DNA of 64,000 nucleotides from Hoyosella levis (lineage in GTDB: Bacteria > Actinomycetota > Actinomycetes > Mycobacteriales > Mycobacteriaceae): the NCBI RefSeq assembly GCF_026008515.1, contig NZ_BQYM01000004.1:124001-188000 (forward strand). Direction: 5' to 3'. A program made the translations under genes and the position numbers. Positions 36,136-44,517 of the stretch are shown one piece after another. Under the pieces are notes generated by a model. It did no database searches. It was not told the DNA's origin and saw only the letters and a list, made by a program, of their open reading frames with translations. Position 1 is the first letter of the stretch; every line of letters begins with the position of its first letter.

Positions 36136-36894
36136 TCACTGGTCCTGGTTCGTCGAATCGTCGTCCGTCACGCCGAGCTCGTCGTCGGCATCCCTGGCGG
36201 CCGGTTCCTGGGTTGCCTTGCTCGCCTTGGTCGGTCGCACGGCCTTGTAGCCCACGTTGCGCACGGTGCCGATCAGCGATTCATACTCGGCGCCGAGCTT
36301 GGCGCGCAGGCGCCGGACATGCACATCGACGGTGCGGGTGCCGCCGAAGAAGTCGTAGCCCCACACTTCCTGGAGCAGCTGCGCGCGCGTGAACACCCGG
36401 CCAGCGTTGATCACCAGGTACTTGAGGAGCTCGAACTCCTTGTAGGTGAGGTCGAGCGGCCTGCCCCGCAGCCGGGCGGTGTAGGTGCCCTCGTCGATGA
36501 TCAGATCACCCAGGGTGACCAGTCCGGTCTCCTCCTCGGGCGCCTGCATCGTGGTGCGGCCCACCAGCAGCCGCAAGCGCGCATCCAGCTCCGCCGGGCC
36601 GGTACCGGGCAAGAGGATGTCCTGGATTCCCCAATCGGAGCTGACGGCGACCAGTCCGCCCTCGTTGAGCACCGCGATCACTGGTACCGAGGCCCCGGTG
36701 CTCGCGAGGATCCGGCACAGCCCCCGCGCCGAGGCAAGGTCGCTGCGCGCATCGACCAGCGCCACATCCGCGTTGCTCGTCTCCAGCAAGGAGGACACAT
36801 CAGCCGCCGCGGGGCGGACCGTATGGGGCAGCAGAGCCAAGGACGGCAGGACCGCTTCCGGGTTTGGATCGGCCGTCAGCAAGAGCAGCTCCAC
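36136..36894 (-). CDS. glnR: OmpR-type nitrogen regulator GlnR
   Basis: Orphan response regulator of nitrogen metabolism. The 252-residue protein has an atypical receiver domain ([43 protein letters not shown]) and a C-terminal winged helix ([52 protein letters not shown] split by loops). An acidic tail ([12 protein letters not shown]) follows. GTG at 36894 has AAAGGGGACG upstream; ATG 36912 is less likely. Operon with mshD, as in M. tuberculosis Rv0818-0819. Confidence 0.92.
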   Translation of the reverse strand: MELLLLTADPNPEAVLPSLALLPHTVRPAAADVSSLLETSNADVALVDARSDLASARGLCRILASTGASVPVIAVLNEGGLVAVSSDWGIQDILLPGTGPAELDARLRLLVGRTTMQAPEEETGLVTLGDLIIDEGTYTARLRGRPLDLTYKEFELLKYLVINAGRVFTRAQLLQEVWGYDFFGGTRTVDVHVRRLRAKLGAEYESLIGTVRNVGYKAVRPTKASKATQEPAARDADDELGVTDDDSTNQDQ

Positions 36895-37040
36895 GCCGTC
36901 CCCTTTCCTCATCTCCACTGGTAGCCAGCAGCCCGAGGTTGCCCGCCGCAAGGCATGAGCGTCGCTCGAACCCACACAGACTAACGCGTCAGTCTCACAG
37001 TACGGACGTTCTACCGCCCGGTGTCAGTAACAATAGGGGA

Positions 37041-37838
37041 GTGCGCAAGTTGATCCTAGGTGTCCTCGTCCTTCTCGCCGCTGCCATCATCGCCGAGCTC
37101 GGCACCGCAGCATATGCCGAGCACAGGATCTCCCGCGCGCTGCGCGATAGCGCTCAGCTCGACTCCGATCCGCAGGTGATCCTGCGGGGCTTCCCGGTGC
37201 TCCCCCAGATCATCACCGGCCAGTACGACAAGATCGACATCCAGGTCGAGCATGTGCCCACCGACTACGCCGGGCGTGTCTCACTGGAGGCAGCGCTGAC
37301 CGGTGCGCGGATCACCCCGGACCGCTGGTACCAGCAGCGCATCACCGCACTCGCCGCCGAGGAGCTCACCGGACGGGTCGTCATGGGGCAGACCGAGCTC
37401 GGGCGGCAATTCGATCTCCCTGACCTGCGGCTCTCCTTCTTCCCCGTCACGTTCATCGACGCGTTCGATGCCGCCACCGAGGATGTCATCAACAGGTTCC
37501 GCCCCGTCATGCTCACCGCCACGCCACCCGAATCGATCGACGAGGAACCCGTCACCGTCGAAGCGCGCCTCCGCCTCGAGGGCAATGTGCTCACCATCGC
37601 GCCCCTGCGCTTCTACAACGGCCCCAACCGCGACCGCGATATCCCCATCCCCGAGGAATTGCGCGAGCAAGCCCTGCGTTCCTTCGAGATGACCATGACC
37701 ATTCCCGAGGTGCCATTCAGCCAGGAACCCGCCTACGCCTACCCGCAGGGCGGCCGCATCGTCGTCGAGGCCATCACCGAGAACGTCAGGCTCGACCTCG
37801 ACCACGACAGGGCCACGGACAGGGCAGGACAGCCATGA
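37041..37838 (+). CDS. lmeA: LmeA family phospholipid-binding protein (DUF2993)
   Basis: Periplasmic lipid-binding protein; in mycobacteria LmeA (Rv0817c) supports lipomannan elongation. The 265-residue protein has an N-terminal signal-anchor (VRKLILGVLVLLAAAIIAELG), then the TULIP-like DUF2993 domain (RGFPVLPQIITGQYDKIDIQVEHVP ... DRWYQQRITALAAEELTGRVVMG ... VTVEARLRLEGNVLTIAPLRF, each separated by loops). GTG at 37041 directly follows AATAGGGGA; TAACAAT just upstream suggests a leaderless start. ATGA overlap with the thioredoxin gene. Confidence 0.88.
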   Translation: MRKLILGVLVLLAAAIIAELGTAAYAEHRISRALRDSAQLDSDPQVILRGFPVLPQIITGQYDKIDIQVEHVPTDYAGRVSLEAALTGARITPDRWYQQRITALAAEELTGRVVMGQTELGRQFDLPDLRLSFFPVTFIDAFDAATEDVINRFRPVMLTATPPESIDEEPVTVEARLRLEGNVLTIAPLRFYNGPNRDRDIPIPEELREQALRSFEMTMTIPEVPFSQEPAYAYPQGGRIVVEAITENVRLDLDHDRATDRAGQP

Positions 37839-38269
37839 CCGGGCTCATCATCCTCGGCAGCGCGACTGCCATCGCCACCGCCATCGGGCTGCTCTGGCAG
37901 CGCCGTCATGGCAGCGTCATCGCCGCCGCGCCCAGCACCCTCTCCCGCGCGCCGCACCACGAGGGCCTCGTCGAAGCCGGAGTGCTTCCCGGCCATGCCA
38001 CCATCGTGCACTTCACCGCCGACTGGTGCGGCCCCTGCGCCGCTGTGCGCCGCGTGATCGAGGGCACGCTGCCCGAGTTCCCGGATGTCACCCACATCGA
38101 GCTCGACATCGACGCGCATCCGCGACTCAGCCGGGAGCTCGGCATTCTCTCGCTGCCCACCACGCTGCTCTACGACACCCATGGCCACCAGCGCTTTCGC
38201 ATTCCCGGAGTGCCGACACGCGAAGCCCTCGCCGATGCACTCGTCTCAATAAGTGGACATGAAAGCTGA
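37835..38269 (+). CDS. membrane-anchored thioredoxin-like protein
   Basis: A 144-residue protein: N-terminal transmembrane helix (LIILGSATAIATAIGLLW), then a thioredoxin fold with the active site WCGPC (Cys65, Cys68), cis-Pro region SLPTTLL and C-terminal helix. Probably faces the cytoplasm or outer face depending on orientation (basic RRHG after the helix suggests the domain is cytoplasmic). ATGA overlap with lmeA. Corresponds to thiX (Rv0816c) by position. Likely reduces disulfides for the sulfurtransferases encoded downstream; inference. Confidence 0.88.
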   Translation: MTGLIILGSATAIATAIGLLWQRRHGSVIAAAPSTLSRAPHHEGLVEAGVLPGHATIVHFTADWCGPCAAVRRVIEGTLPEFPDVTHIELDIDAHPRLSRELGILSLPTTLLYDTHGHQRFRIPGVPTREALADALVSISGHES

Positions 38270-38300
38270 CAAAACGAGAGAGCGCGGTATGGTGAGAACC

Positions 38301-38387
38301 GTGCAGACCAACCATGAGCTCATGCTCACCCGACGCCGCACGGTAGACCTGTGCCGCCTCGGTAGCTGTTGTTGTCTCTGTTCCTGA
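38301..38387 (+). CDS. leaderless cysteine-cluster uORF (attenuator leader peptide)
   Basis: 28-codon ORF beginning GTG 7 nt after TATGGT (38288-38293), no ribosome site, ending LCRLGSCCCLCS. Five of its last eleven residues are cysteine. The upstream LMLTRRRTVDLCR block is the form I recall for actinobacterial sulfur-operon leader peptides. Leaderless poly-Cys ORFs are known cysteine-responsive attenuators in mycobacteria: ribosome stalling when Cys-tRNA is scarce opens the downstream genes. Here it precedes the DUF4395-rhodanese-DUF1416 operon by 120 nt. Confidence 0.82.
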   Translation: MQTNHELMLTRRRTVDLCRLGSCCCLCS

Positions 38388-38390
38388 GCC

Positions 38391-38424
38391 GGAACAGCAT
38401 GTGACGCGCGAGCGTCGCTGTTCC
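38391..38424 (+). promoter_or_regulatory. hairpin just after Cys uORF
   Basis: GGAACAGC (38391-38398) pairs with GCTGTTCC (38417-38424), continued inward by GACGC-gcga-GCGTC. It begins 3 nt after the uORF stop, so a ribosome stalled or terminating there would affect folding. No T-run follows; it may act through Rho or by masking downstream RNA. Confidence 0.6.
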
Positions 38425-38506
38425 GCCACGCCCAGACGAATTCCCGTCCAGGCCCATAGTTGACCCCGTGCCACGCGCGGGAACCTCAACACCAGGAGCA
38501 GACCCC

Positions 38507-38956
38507 ATGGCACTCACCCAGACCACACCCGGCATTGACGTGCGTGGTCCCCGCTTCGCCGCGTGGATCACTACCGCCGTCCTTGCCCTCGTTCTCGCCA
38601 CCAACTGGTGGCCACTTCTCGCCGCCCAGGCCCTCATCTTCGGCATCGGCGCCACCCGCGGCCCCCGGTACTCCCCCTACGGGATGCTCTTCAGCCGCAT
38701 CGTGGCGCCCCGCCTCGGCCCGGTTACCGAGCGCGAGCCCGCGGCACCGGTACAGTTCGCCCAGTTCGTTGGGCTCATCTTTGCCGCCGCCGGGCTCATT
38801 GCCTACCTCGCGGGCGCTCTGCTCGCCGCGCAGGTGCTCGTTGGCTTCGCGTTCGCCGCGGCATTCCTCAACGCTGCCTTCGGCATCTGCCTCGGCTGCC
38901 AGATCTACCCCCTCGCGGCTCGCCTCGCCCTCCCCGGGCGCGGCACCGCAGCGTAA
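38507..38956 (+). CDS. DUF4395 membrane protein
   Basis: A 149-residue protein with four hydrophobic helices (about 22-50, 84-105, 110-130) and the conserved block GPRYSPYGMLFSRIVAPRLGP; ends with FGICLGCQIYPL, whose CxxC-like CLGC is typical of the family. Function unproven, but DUF4395 genes commonly sit with rhodaneses and thioredoxins, suggesting a role in sulfur or redox transfer across the membrane. ATG at 38507 with AGGAGC; GTG at 38468 is possible. First structural gene behind the cysteine uORF. Confidence 0.85.
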   Translation: MALTQTTPGIDVRGPRFAAWITTAVLALVLATNWWPLLAAQALIFGIGATRGPRYSPYGMLFSRIVAPRLGPVTEREPAAPVQFAQFVGLIFAAAGLIAYLAGALLAAQVLVGFAFAAAFLNAAFGICLGCQIYPLAARLALPGRGTAA

Positions 38957-38989
38957 TCACACACGCACACCCCTCACGAAAGGAAACCC

Positions 38990-39829
38990 ATGGCTCGCTC
39001 CGACGTCCTGGTCACAGCTGACTGGGCCGAGCAGAACCTGAACCAGCCCAAGATCGTCCTCGTTGAGGTCGACGAGGACACCTCGGCCTACGACGGCGGC
39101 CACATCGAGGGTGCCGTCAAGATCGACTGGAAGCAGGACCTGCAGGACCCCGTACGCCGCGACTTCGTCAACCAGGAGCAGTTCAACGCGCTGCTGTCGC
39201 AGAAGGGCATCGCCAACGACGACACCGTCGTCCTCTACGGCGGCAACAACAACTGGTTCGCTGCCTACGCCTACTGGTACTTCAAGCTCTACGGCCACCA
39301 GGACGTCAAGCTCCTCGACGGCGGCCGCAAGAAGTGGGAGCTCGACGGGCGCCCCCTCGTGACCGAGGTCCCCAACCGCGAGGCCACCGACTACAAGTCG
39401 CAGGCCCAGGATGTCACCATCCGCGCATTCCGCGACGAGGTCATCGACGCCATCGGTGGCAAGAACCTCATCGACGTGCGCTCGCCCGACGAGTTCTCCG
39501 GCAAGATCCTCGCGCCCGCGCACCTCCCGCAGGAGCAGTCGCAGCGCGCCGGCCACATCCCCACCGCCATCAACGTGCCGTGGAGCAAGGCCGCCAACGA
39601 GGACGGCACCTTCAAGAGCGACGACGAGCTGCGCGAGCTCTACAAGACCGAGGGCCTCGACGACGGCAAGGACATCATCGCCTACTGCCGCATCGGCGAG
39701 CGCTCCAGCCACACCTGGTTCGCGCTCCGCGAGCTCCTCGGCTACGACAATGTCAAGAACTACGACGGCAGCTGGACCGAGTACGGTTCTCTCGTCGGCG
39801 TACCGATCGAACTGGGAGCAGCAAAGTAA
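38990..39829 (+). CDS. cysA2: thiosulfate sulfurtransferase (rhodanese) CysA2/SseA type
   Basis: Two-domain rhodanese of 279 residues. The N-terminal domain (about 1-140) is non-catalytic; the C-terminal domain has the active Cys233 in AYCRIGERSSHTWF. Transfers sulfane sulfur from thiosulfate or persulfides to thiols. ATG at 38990 with AAAGGAAA. The stop TAA overlaps the next start (TAATG). Homologue of Rv0815c by position and layout. Confidence 0.93.
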   Translation: MARSDVLVTADWAEQNLNQPKIVLVEVDEDTSAYDGGHIEGAVKIDWKQDLQDPVRRDFVNQEQFNALLSQKGIANDDTVVLYGGNNNWFAAYAYWYFKLYGHQDVKLLDGGRKKWELDGRPLVTEVPNREATDYKSQAQDVTIRAFRDEVIDAIGGKNLIDVRSPDEFSGKILAPAHLPQEQSQRAGHIPTAINVPWSKAANEDGTFKSDDELRELYKTEGLDDGKDIIAYCRIGERSSHTWFALRELLGYDNVKNYDGSWTEYGSLVGVPIELGAAK

Positions 39830-40134
39830 TGTGCGGAGCACCTGTACAGGGCCACAACCTGCCCTCCGGCGTTGACGCCGAGAAGGAAACAGTCATCACC
39901 GGCAAGGTCGTCGGCCAGGACGGCACCGCGGTAGGCGGCGCCTACGTCCGCCTCCTCGACTCCACCGGCGAGTTCACCGCCGAGGTCGTCGCCTCCGGCA
40001 GCGGAGACTTCCGCTTCTTCGCCGCCCCCGGCAGCTGGACCGTCCGCGCCCTCTCCAACGCCGGCAACGGCCAGGCCACCGTGGCCCCCGAGAGCAACGG
40101 CGTCCACGAGGTAAACATCACCATCGGCGCATAG
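39829..40134 (+). CDS. sseC2: DUF1416 protein, SseC type
   Basis: A 101-residue protein starting MCGAPVQGHNLPSGVD, with a carboxypeptidase-regulatory-like beta sandwich (VITGKVVGQDGTAVGGAYVRLLD, FFAAPGSWTVRAL). In mycobacteria sseC2 always accompanies cysA2 and is thought to act in sulfur metabolism, mechanism unknown. Start overlaps the rhodanese stop by one base (TAATG), so coupled. Cys2 is conserved in this family and may be functional. Confidence 0.92.
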   Translation: MCGAPVQGHNLPSGVDAEKETVITGKVVGQDGTAVGGAYVRLLDSTGEFTAEVVASGSGDFRFFAAPGSWTVRALSNAGNGQATVAPESNGVHEVNITIGA

Positions 40135-40221
40135 CAGCACCCGCGGTGGCCAGGGCGCCCCTCTGGCCACCGCGCTAGCCACCGGCGCAGCCATCCCAGG
40201 ATGGCCATACCGGCACCAACG

Positions 40222-40254
40222 CTGGCCCGGACCGTCACGAACGGTCCGGGCCAG
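40222..40254 (+). terminator. hairpin terminator of sulfur operon
   Basis: Perfect 14-bp stem CTGGCCCGGACCGT (40222-40235) / ACGGTCCGGGCCAG (40241-40254), 5-nt loop, 87 nt after the sseC2 stop; followed by TGTGCTGTTT. Confidence 0.85.
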
Positions 40255-40326
40255 TGTGCTGTTTCGGAGGCTTGGCGGGTGGGGTGATGGTCGCGGGACC
40301 AAGGTTCTGGGTACTGGTTTCGCCGC

Positions 40327-40370
40327 CCTCAGTGGAGACTTTTCCTCCTCGGAGCGGGAGAAGTTTCCAC
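40327..40370. repeat. dispersed palindrome family D, copy 2
   Basis: CAGTGGAGACTTTTCC (40327-40342) against GGGAGAAGTTTCCACCGG (40353-40370). Reverse complement reads GTGGAAACTTCTCCCGCTC, the same as copy 1 at 26589. It is placed between the sulfur operon terminator and the next leaderless promoter. Confidence 0.72.
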
Positions 40371-40476
40371 CGGGGCAGCTGCGGAGGACGGGCCGCGGGC
40401 ATGCACGACCTAGCACCGCAGGCGTTCCGGCCGCCCCGTGTGGTTGGCCGCGAGGCGGGCGGATACAATCTCAGTC

Positions 40477-40584
40477 GTGGTGGTTTACTTCTTTGAGGCA
40501 CTCCTGGTCCTGTCCAGCTTGATGATCACATGGTTCTCCGTGTACGTGGTGTATCGCCTCGTCACGGACGAGCAGAAGCAGTGA
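40477..40584 (+). CDS. 35-residue single-helix membrane peptide, leaderless
   Basis: GTG at 40477 lies exactly 7 nt after a TACAAT -10 (40464-40469), the clearest leaderless start in the window. The peptide begins [14 protein letters not shown], forms one transmembrane helix (about residues 3-27) and ends RLVTDEQKQ. Its stop overlaps the start of the nitrobindin-like gene (GTGA at 40581-40584), so translation is coupled. Unrecognised function; maybe a real microprotein or a leader ensuring translation of the next gene. Confidence 0.65.
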   Translation: MVVYFFEALLVLSSLMITWFSVYVVYRLVTDEQKQ

Positions 40585-41315
40585 GTGGCGCGCACAATCC
40601 GAGCGATGGCGCTGCCGCTCCCGACCCAGCTGATCGTGACCCGGCTGGGCCGAGCGCCGCTGCGCAGGCAGACGGTTCCGGCATAGCGCCGGCGCCGGGT
40701 AGCGGCAACGCTGCGGTCGAGGCCGCGGCGGAGCGCGCCCGGGAGACGGCTGCGCGCAATGTGCCGTCGCTTGGTGGCTTGCCCCTGCCCGCGGATACCG
40801 CGAACCTGCGCGAGGGCGAGAACCTCAACGATGCATTGCTGGCGCTCATCCCACTAGTGGGTGTGTGGCGAGGCACTGGCGAGGGCAACCATCCCAAGTC
40901 AGGTGATTATCGCTTCGGCCAGGAGATCATCGTTTCCCACAACGGCGGCGAGTACCTGGCTTGGGATTCGCGCACGTGGGTGATCGATGACGAGCAGAAC
41001 TTTGTTGGCCCGGATCTGCGCGAGTCCGGTTTCTGGCGAGTGGCCGACCACGATGGCGAGGAAGTCATCGAGCTGCTGCTGACCCACGCCTCCGGTGTCG
41101 TGGAGCTGTACTACGGCGAGGCGTTGTCGCAGTCGTCATGGGAGCTTGCCACCGATGTGGTCATTCGTTCGCAGTCGGCTGCCTTGATGGGCGGCGCGAA
41201 GCGCCTGTACGGGATCGTCGAGGGTGGCGATCTGGCATACGTGGAGGAGCGCATCAACCCCGATGGCGAGCTAGTGCCGCGATTGTCGGCCCGCTTGCAG
41301 CGGTTCATCGGCTAG
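40581..41315 (+). CDS. nitrobindin-like / FABP-like beta-barrel protein lacking the usual heme His
   Basis: A 244-residue protein with an 80-residue Ala/Pro/Asp-rich N-terminal extension, then a nitrobindin (DUF1794, THAP4-like) ten-stranded barrel: [12 protein letters not shown] (GxWxGxG motif), [56 protein letters not shown] split by loops. Nitrobindins bind ferric heme through a C-terminal His in a PHLSA-like motif; here that place reads [13 protein letters not shown], so the His appears replaced by Arg. Homologue of Rv0813c by position. GTG start coupled to the upstream 35-residue peptide. Confidence 0.85.
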   Translation: MSGAHNPSDGAAAPDPADRDPAGPSAAAQADGSGIAPAPGSGNAAVEAAAERARETAARNVPSLGGLPLPADTANLREGENLNDALLALIPLVGVWRGTGEGNHPKSGDYRFGQEIIVSHNGGEYLAWDSRTWVIDDEQNFVGPDLRESGFWRVADHDGEEVIELLLTHASGVVELYYGEALSQSSWELATDVVIRSQSAALMGGAKRLYGIVEGGDLAYVEERINPDGELVPRLSARLQRFIG

Positions 41316-41408
41316 GAGCGCGACCCACCACCTCGCCGCGACCCACCACCCAGTCGCTGAGCAATCTCCGCGGCCCTGCCTGATGACGACGACCCCGGCG
41401 ACGAGCAG

Positions 41409-42188
41409 CTAGCCGCGCCCGATGTAAGGCATGGCCGTCGCCATGAGCGTCATGAACTGCACGTTCGCGCTCAAGGGCAGGTCTGCCATGTGCCGGACGG
41501 CCTCGGCGACGTGGCGAGCATCAAAGGTGGGTTCCTGCTTGATGGAGCCATCAGCCTGCCGGGCTCCAGCCGCGAAACCGTGGGTCATATCGGTCGCGGC
41601 ATTGCCAATGTCGATCTGCCCGCACGCGATGTTGAAGGGGCGGCCATCCAGCGAGATCGATTTCGTGAGCCCCGTGATGGCGTGCTTGGTGGTCGTATAG
41701 GCGGCGGTGCCGGGGCGCGGGACGTGGGCGGAGATCGAGCCATTGTTGATGATGCGTCCACCGTCGGGCTGCTGCTTCATGGCGCGCATGGCTTCCGCCG
41801 CGCACAGGTAGTAGCCAGTGACGTTAGTGGTGAGCGTGGCTGTCCAGTCCTCGACCGCAATCTCGTCGAGGTTGCCGACGGGCCCAAACGTTCCCGCGTT
41901 GTTGACGAGCACGTCCACCCTCCCCCACGCTTCGATGACCCCGGCGAACAGGGAACGAACGGACTCGGGGTCAGTCACGTCGGCGGGAATGGCGAGCGCG
42001 TTGGGATGGCCCCCTCCGGCCTCGTCGAGCGAGGCGGCATGGCGTCCGGCGAGCGCGACGCGGTATCCGTGGTCGAGCATTTCGCGAGCGATAGCGCGAC
42101 CCAGTCCGCTGCCGGCCCCGGTGACGACCGCTACTGCAGGGGTTGCTGCGGCCGGAACAGCGTCCGGGGCCGCGTCGGTCGTTGCCAC
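41409..42188 (-). CDS. short-chain dehydrogenase/reductase
   Basis: Classical SDR of 259 residues: [13 protein letters not shown] (cofactor), [10 protein letters not shown], catalytic NGSISA Ser and YTTTK. Substrate unknown. GTG at 42188 has AAGGAG 6 nt upstream. It is divergent, across 26 bp, from the hydroxypyruvate isomerase gene; with it, it may work in carbohydrate or glyoxylate metabolism (for example tartronate semialdehyde handling), which is inference. Start of the block not shared with the M. tuberculosis gene order. Confidence 0.88.
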   Translation of the reverse strand: MATTDAAPDAVPAAATPAVAVVTGAGSGLGRAIAREMLDHGYRVALAGRHAASLDEAGGGHPNALAIPADVTDPESVRSLFAGVIEAWGRVDVLVNNAGTFGPVGNLDEIAVEDWTATLTTNVTGYYLCAAEAMRAMKQQPDGGRIINNGSISAHVPRPGTAAYTTTKHAITGLTKSISLDGRPFNIACGQIDIGNAATDMTHGFAAGARQADGSIKQEPTFDARHVAEAVRHMADLPLSANVQFMTLMATAMPYIGRG

Positions 42189-42214
42189 GGTGGACTCCTT
42201 TAGGATCAACGTCG

Positions 42215-43024
42215 ATGAGTGCGCATTCCTATACTGTCAACTGCTCGATCCTGCTGACGCATCTGCCCCTGCTCGAGCGCCCTGCCGCAGCGCGGCGGTC
42301 GGGCTTCGAGGCAGTGGAGTTCTGGTGGCCGTTTGATTCACCGTGCCCGCCCGATCGGGAGGTGGATGCCTTCGTGAGCGCCGTGCGCGATGCGGGAGTG
42401 CGATTGTCGACATTGAACTTCGCAGCGGGCGATCTCGCGGCGGGCGAGCGGGGGCTGCTCTCGGATCCGCGCCACAGCCGGGAGTTCCTGGACAATGTTG
42501 ATGTTGTCGTGGGCATTGGCGAGCAGTTGGGCGCGACGGGGTTCAACGCCCTGCCGGGCAATCGCCGGGAGGGGCTCTCCTCGATCGAGCAGGACGAGCT
42601 AGCGGTGGAGAATTTGGGCCTCGCGGCCCGCTCCGCCGAGCGGATCGGCGCGACAGTGCTGGTGGAACCGCTGAGTGGCGCGCCACGCTACCCGATCCAC
42701 ACGCCCGGCGATGCGGTGGTGCTGATCGACCAAGTGGATTCTGCCTGGGGGATCCGGCCGGGATTGCTGGCGGACCTCTACCACTGGGCTGCCAATGGGG
42801 TAGAGATCCCCGCGGCGATCGACAAGCACCGGGCGGATATCCGGCATGTGCAGATCGCCGACGCACCTGGCCGGGGCGCGCCGGGGACGGGATCGGTGCC
42901 GTTGCGCGAGCACCTGGAGGACCTGCGAGCAGGCGGCTACGACGGCTGGGTGTCGCTCGAATACCGTCCTGGTGACGCGATCGGCGACGGTGATGAGTTC
43001 GCCTGGATGAGTGAGTGGTCATGA
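42215..43024 (+). CDS. hyi: hydroxypyruvate isomerase-like TIM-barrel protein
   Basis: A 269-residue xylose-isomerase-like barrel: [104 protein letters not shown]. Metal-binding Glu/Asp/His residues fit Hyi, which interconverts hydroxypyruvate and tartronate semialdehyde. ATG at 42215 follows TAGGAT (42201-42206) by 8 nt: leaderless. ATGA overlap with the ychJ-like gene. Confidence 0.88.
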   Translation: MSAHSYTVNCSILLTHLPLLERPAAARRSGFEAVEFWWPFDSPCPPDREVDAFVSAVRDAGVRLSTLNFAAGDLAAGERGLLSDPRHSREFLDNVDVVVGIGEQLGATGFNALPGNRREGLSSIEQDELAVENLGLAARSAERIGATVLVEPLSGAPRYPIHTPGDAVVLIDQVDSAWGIRPGLLADLYHWAANGVEIPAAIDKHRADIRHVQIADAPGRGAPGTGSVPLREHLEDLRAGGYDGWVSLEYRPGDAIGDGDEFAWMSEWS

Positions 43025-43410
43025 GCACGCGATGCCCGTGCGGCAGCGGCGAGGATCTCGACGGGTGCTGCGGCGCTCTGCTGAGCGGAGAACGAAAGGC
43101 CGGAACCGCAGAGGCGTTGATGCGCTCGCGGTACACCGCGTTCGTGCTGGGCGATGTGGCATACCTGCAGCGGACATGGCATCCCACGACGAGGCCGCGG
43201 CGCCTCGAGCTCGATCCCGGACAGGAATGGCTAGGACTGAGCATCGTCGGCACCGAGCGGGGCAGCTTGCTGGATTCGACCGGCGTCGTGGAGTTCGTCG
43301 CGGAATATCGCGCTGGCGGCCGGCGCCATTCCCTCCATGAGCGGAGCCGGTTCACCCGCGAGAAGGGGCAGTGGTTGTACGTGGATGGGACTTTCCCTGG
43401 CGAGGAGTAG
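43021..43410 (+). CDS. YchJ-like SEC-C/UPF0225 protein
   Basis: A 129-residue protein with an N-terminal SEC-C type zinc motif (CPCGSGEDLDGCCG), followed by the YchJ middle domain, an NTF2-like fold (ALMRSRYTAFVLGDVAYLQRTWHP, FVAEYRAGGRRHSLHERSRF). Function unknown. Starts in the ATGA overlap with hyi, so co-transcribed. Confidence 0.9.
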   Translation: MSTRCPCGSGEDLDGCCGALLSGERKAGTAEALMRSRYTAFVLGDVAYLQRTWHPTTRPRRLELDPGQEWLGLSIVGTERGSLLDSTGVVEFVAEYRAGGRRHSLHERSRFTREKGQWLYVDGTFPGEE

Positions 43411-43445
43411 GTCATGCAGGCCGGTGGAGCCGCCGCGCCCGCCGG

Positions 43446-43515
43446 CAAACGCGATAGAAACCGCCAAACGCGATAGAAGCTGAACAGGGGTTTCCCACAG
43501 CTTCTATCGCGTTTG
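43446..43515. repeat. dispersed palindrome family B, copy 1
   Basis: Perfect 18-bp arms CAAACGCGATAGAAGCTG (43465-43482) / CAGCTTCTATCGCGTTTG (43498-43515), 15-nt loop containing GGGGTTTCCC. An extra half-arm CAAACGCGATAGAA (43446-43459) precedes it. Similar element at 47943. The truncated NTF2-like gene ends 19 bp away. Confidence 0.8.
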
Positions 43516-43533
43516 CAGTCGTGGCGCGGAAGG

Positions 43534-43656
43534 TTACTCGCGGCCCCAGTCGTCCACGACGCCATCGTCGGGATAGCTCCCGAGGAACCCTTCGAGGTCG
43601 CCAGAGTCAGTCGCGGCGATCAGTTGCTGGACTGCTGCGGGCAGCTCGCTGGTCAT
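43534..43656 (-). pseudogene. truncated NTF2/SnoaL-like gene fragment
   Basis: 40 codons with a good GGAGGAAGG site: starts MTSELPAAVQQLIAATDSG and ends DDGVVDDWGRE then stop. This is the N-terminal strand-helix start of SnoaL-like polyketide-cyclase/NTF2 proteins, which normally run to about 120 residues beyond DDWGREF. The rest is absent; palindrome B begins 19 bp after the stop. Lies 17 bp downstream of the SDR gene, probably in its operon. Confidence 0.65.
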
Positions 43657-43673
43657 CCTTCCTCCGTCAAGAT

Positions 43674-44423
43674 CTAGCGGGTGGTGTATCCGCCGTTGGC
43701 GAAGATCGTCTGGCCGGTGATCCAGTGGCCACCGTCGACGAGGAACTCGACGATGGGAGCAATGTCCTCGATGCGCGTCAGGCGATTGCCCATGGCCTGC
43801 GACTTATGGAAGACGACGCGCTCGGGCGTCTCCTGCCCGTAGAAGAAGGGCGTGTCCATGGGCCCCGGGGCGACATTGTTCACGGAGATGCCCCGACCGG
43901 CGAACTCCTTCGCGGCGGCGCGGGCGAAGTGCTCTACGGGTGACTTCCCTCCGGCGTAGGTGGAGTACCCGTCCGTGAACGCCGCGAGGAGGGCAGTCAG
44001 GATGGTGACAACGCTGCCGTCGTCATTGAGGCGGCGACCAGCTTCCTTGATGAAGAAGTAGGCGGACTTCGCGTTGATGTCGAACATCGCGTCGTAGTCG
44101 TCCTCGCTGGTCTCGACGATGGGCTTGCGCAGTACCTTGCCCACCGTGTTGATCGCGATGTCGACGCTGCCGAAGGCGCTTTCCGCGGCGTCGAAGAGTT
44201 CCGCGATGCTCTCGGGCCGGGTCAGGTCCGCCTGGAACTTGAATGCCTTGACGCCCGCGTCCTGTGCTGCGGCCACGGTCTTGTCAGCATCAGCCTCGGT
44301 GCTGTCGCTGTTGTAATGGACCGCCACGTTCACGCCTCGCTGCGCCAGTGCCGTGCTGATCAGTCCGCCGAGGTTCTTCGCTCCGGCCGCGATGACCGCC
44401 GACTTGCCTTCCAATGTGTTCAT
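43674..44423 (-). CDS. SDR family oxidoreductase with variant cofactor motif
   Basis: A 249-residue SDR. The glycine motif is AAGAKNLGG instead of TGGxxGIG; NTVGK replaces NNAG; catalytic Tyr/Lys in YSTYAGGKS. Closest to 3-oxoacyl-ACP reductase-like SDRs (FabG-type C-terminus DGGHWITGQTIFANGG). ATG at 44423. Divergent from the LysR gene, its likely regulator; the truncated NTF2-like gene follows. Confidence 0.87.
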   Translation of the reverse strand: MNTLEGKSAVIAAGAKNLGGLISTALAQRGVNVAVHYNSDSTEADADKTVAAAQDAGVKAFKFQADLTRPESIAELFDAAESAFGSVDIAINTVGKVLRKPIVETSEDDYDAMFDINAKSAYFFIKEAGRRLNDDGSVVTILTALLAAFTDGYSTYAGGKSPVEHFARAAAKEFAGRGISVNNVAPGPMDTPFFYGQETPERVVFHKSQAMGNRLTRIEDIAPIVEFLVDGGHWITGQTIFANGGYTTR

Positions 44424-44517
44424 GCCACTGCTCCCGCTTGATTGGCTGATTGCACACTCCACGCTAGGAGCGTCGGCCACAAATGAGAAACAGAATGTTG
44501 AGGTAGATTGACAAGCC

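Noticed and set aside
41325-41360. direct repeat of GCGACCCACCACC after the nitrobindin-like gene
   Set aside because: Short 13-bp tandem duplication with no other feature; likely replication slippage.
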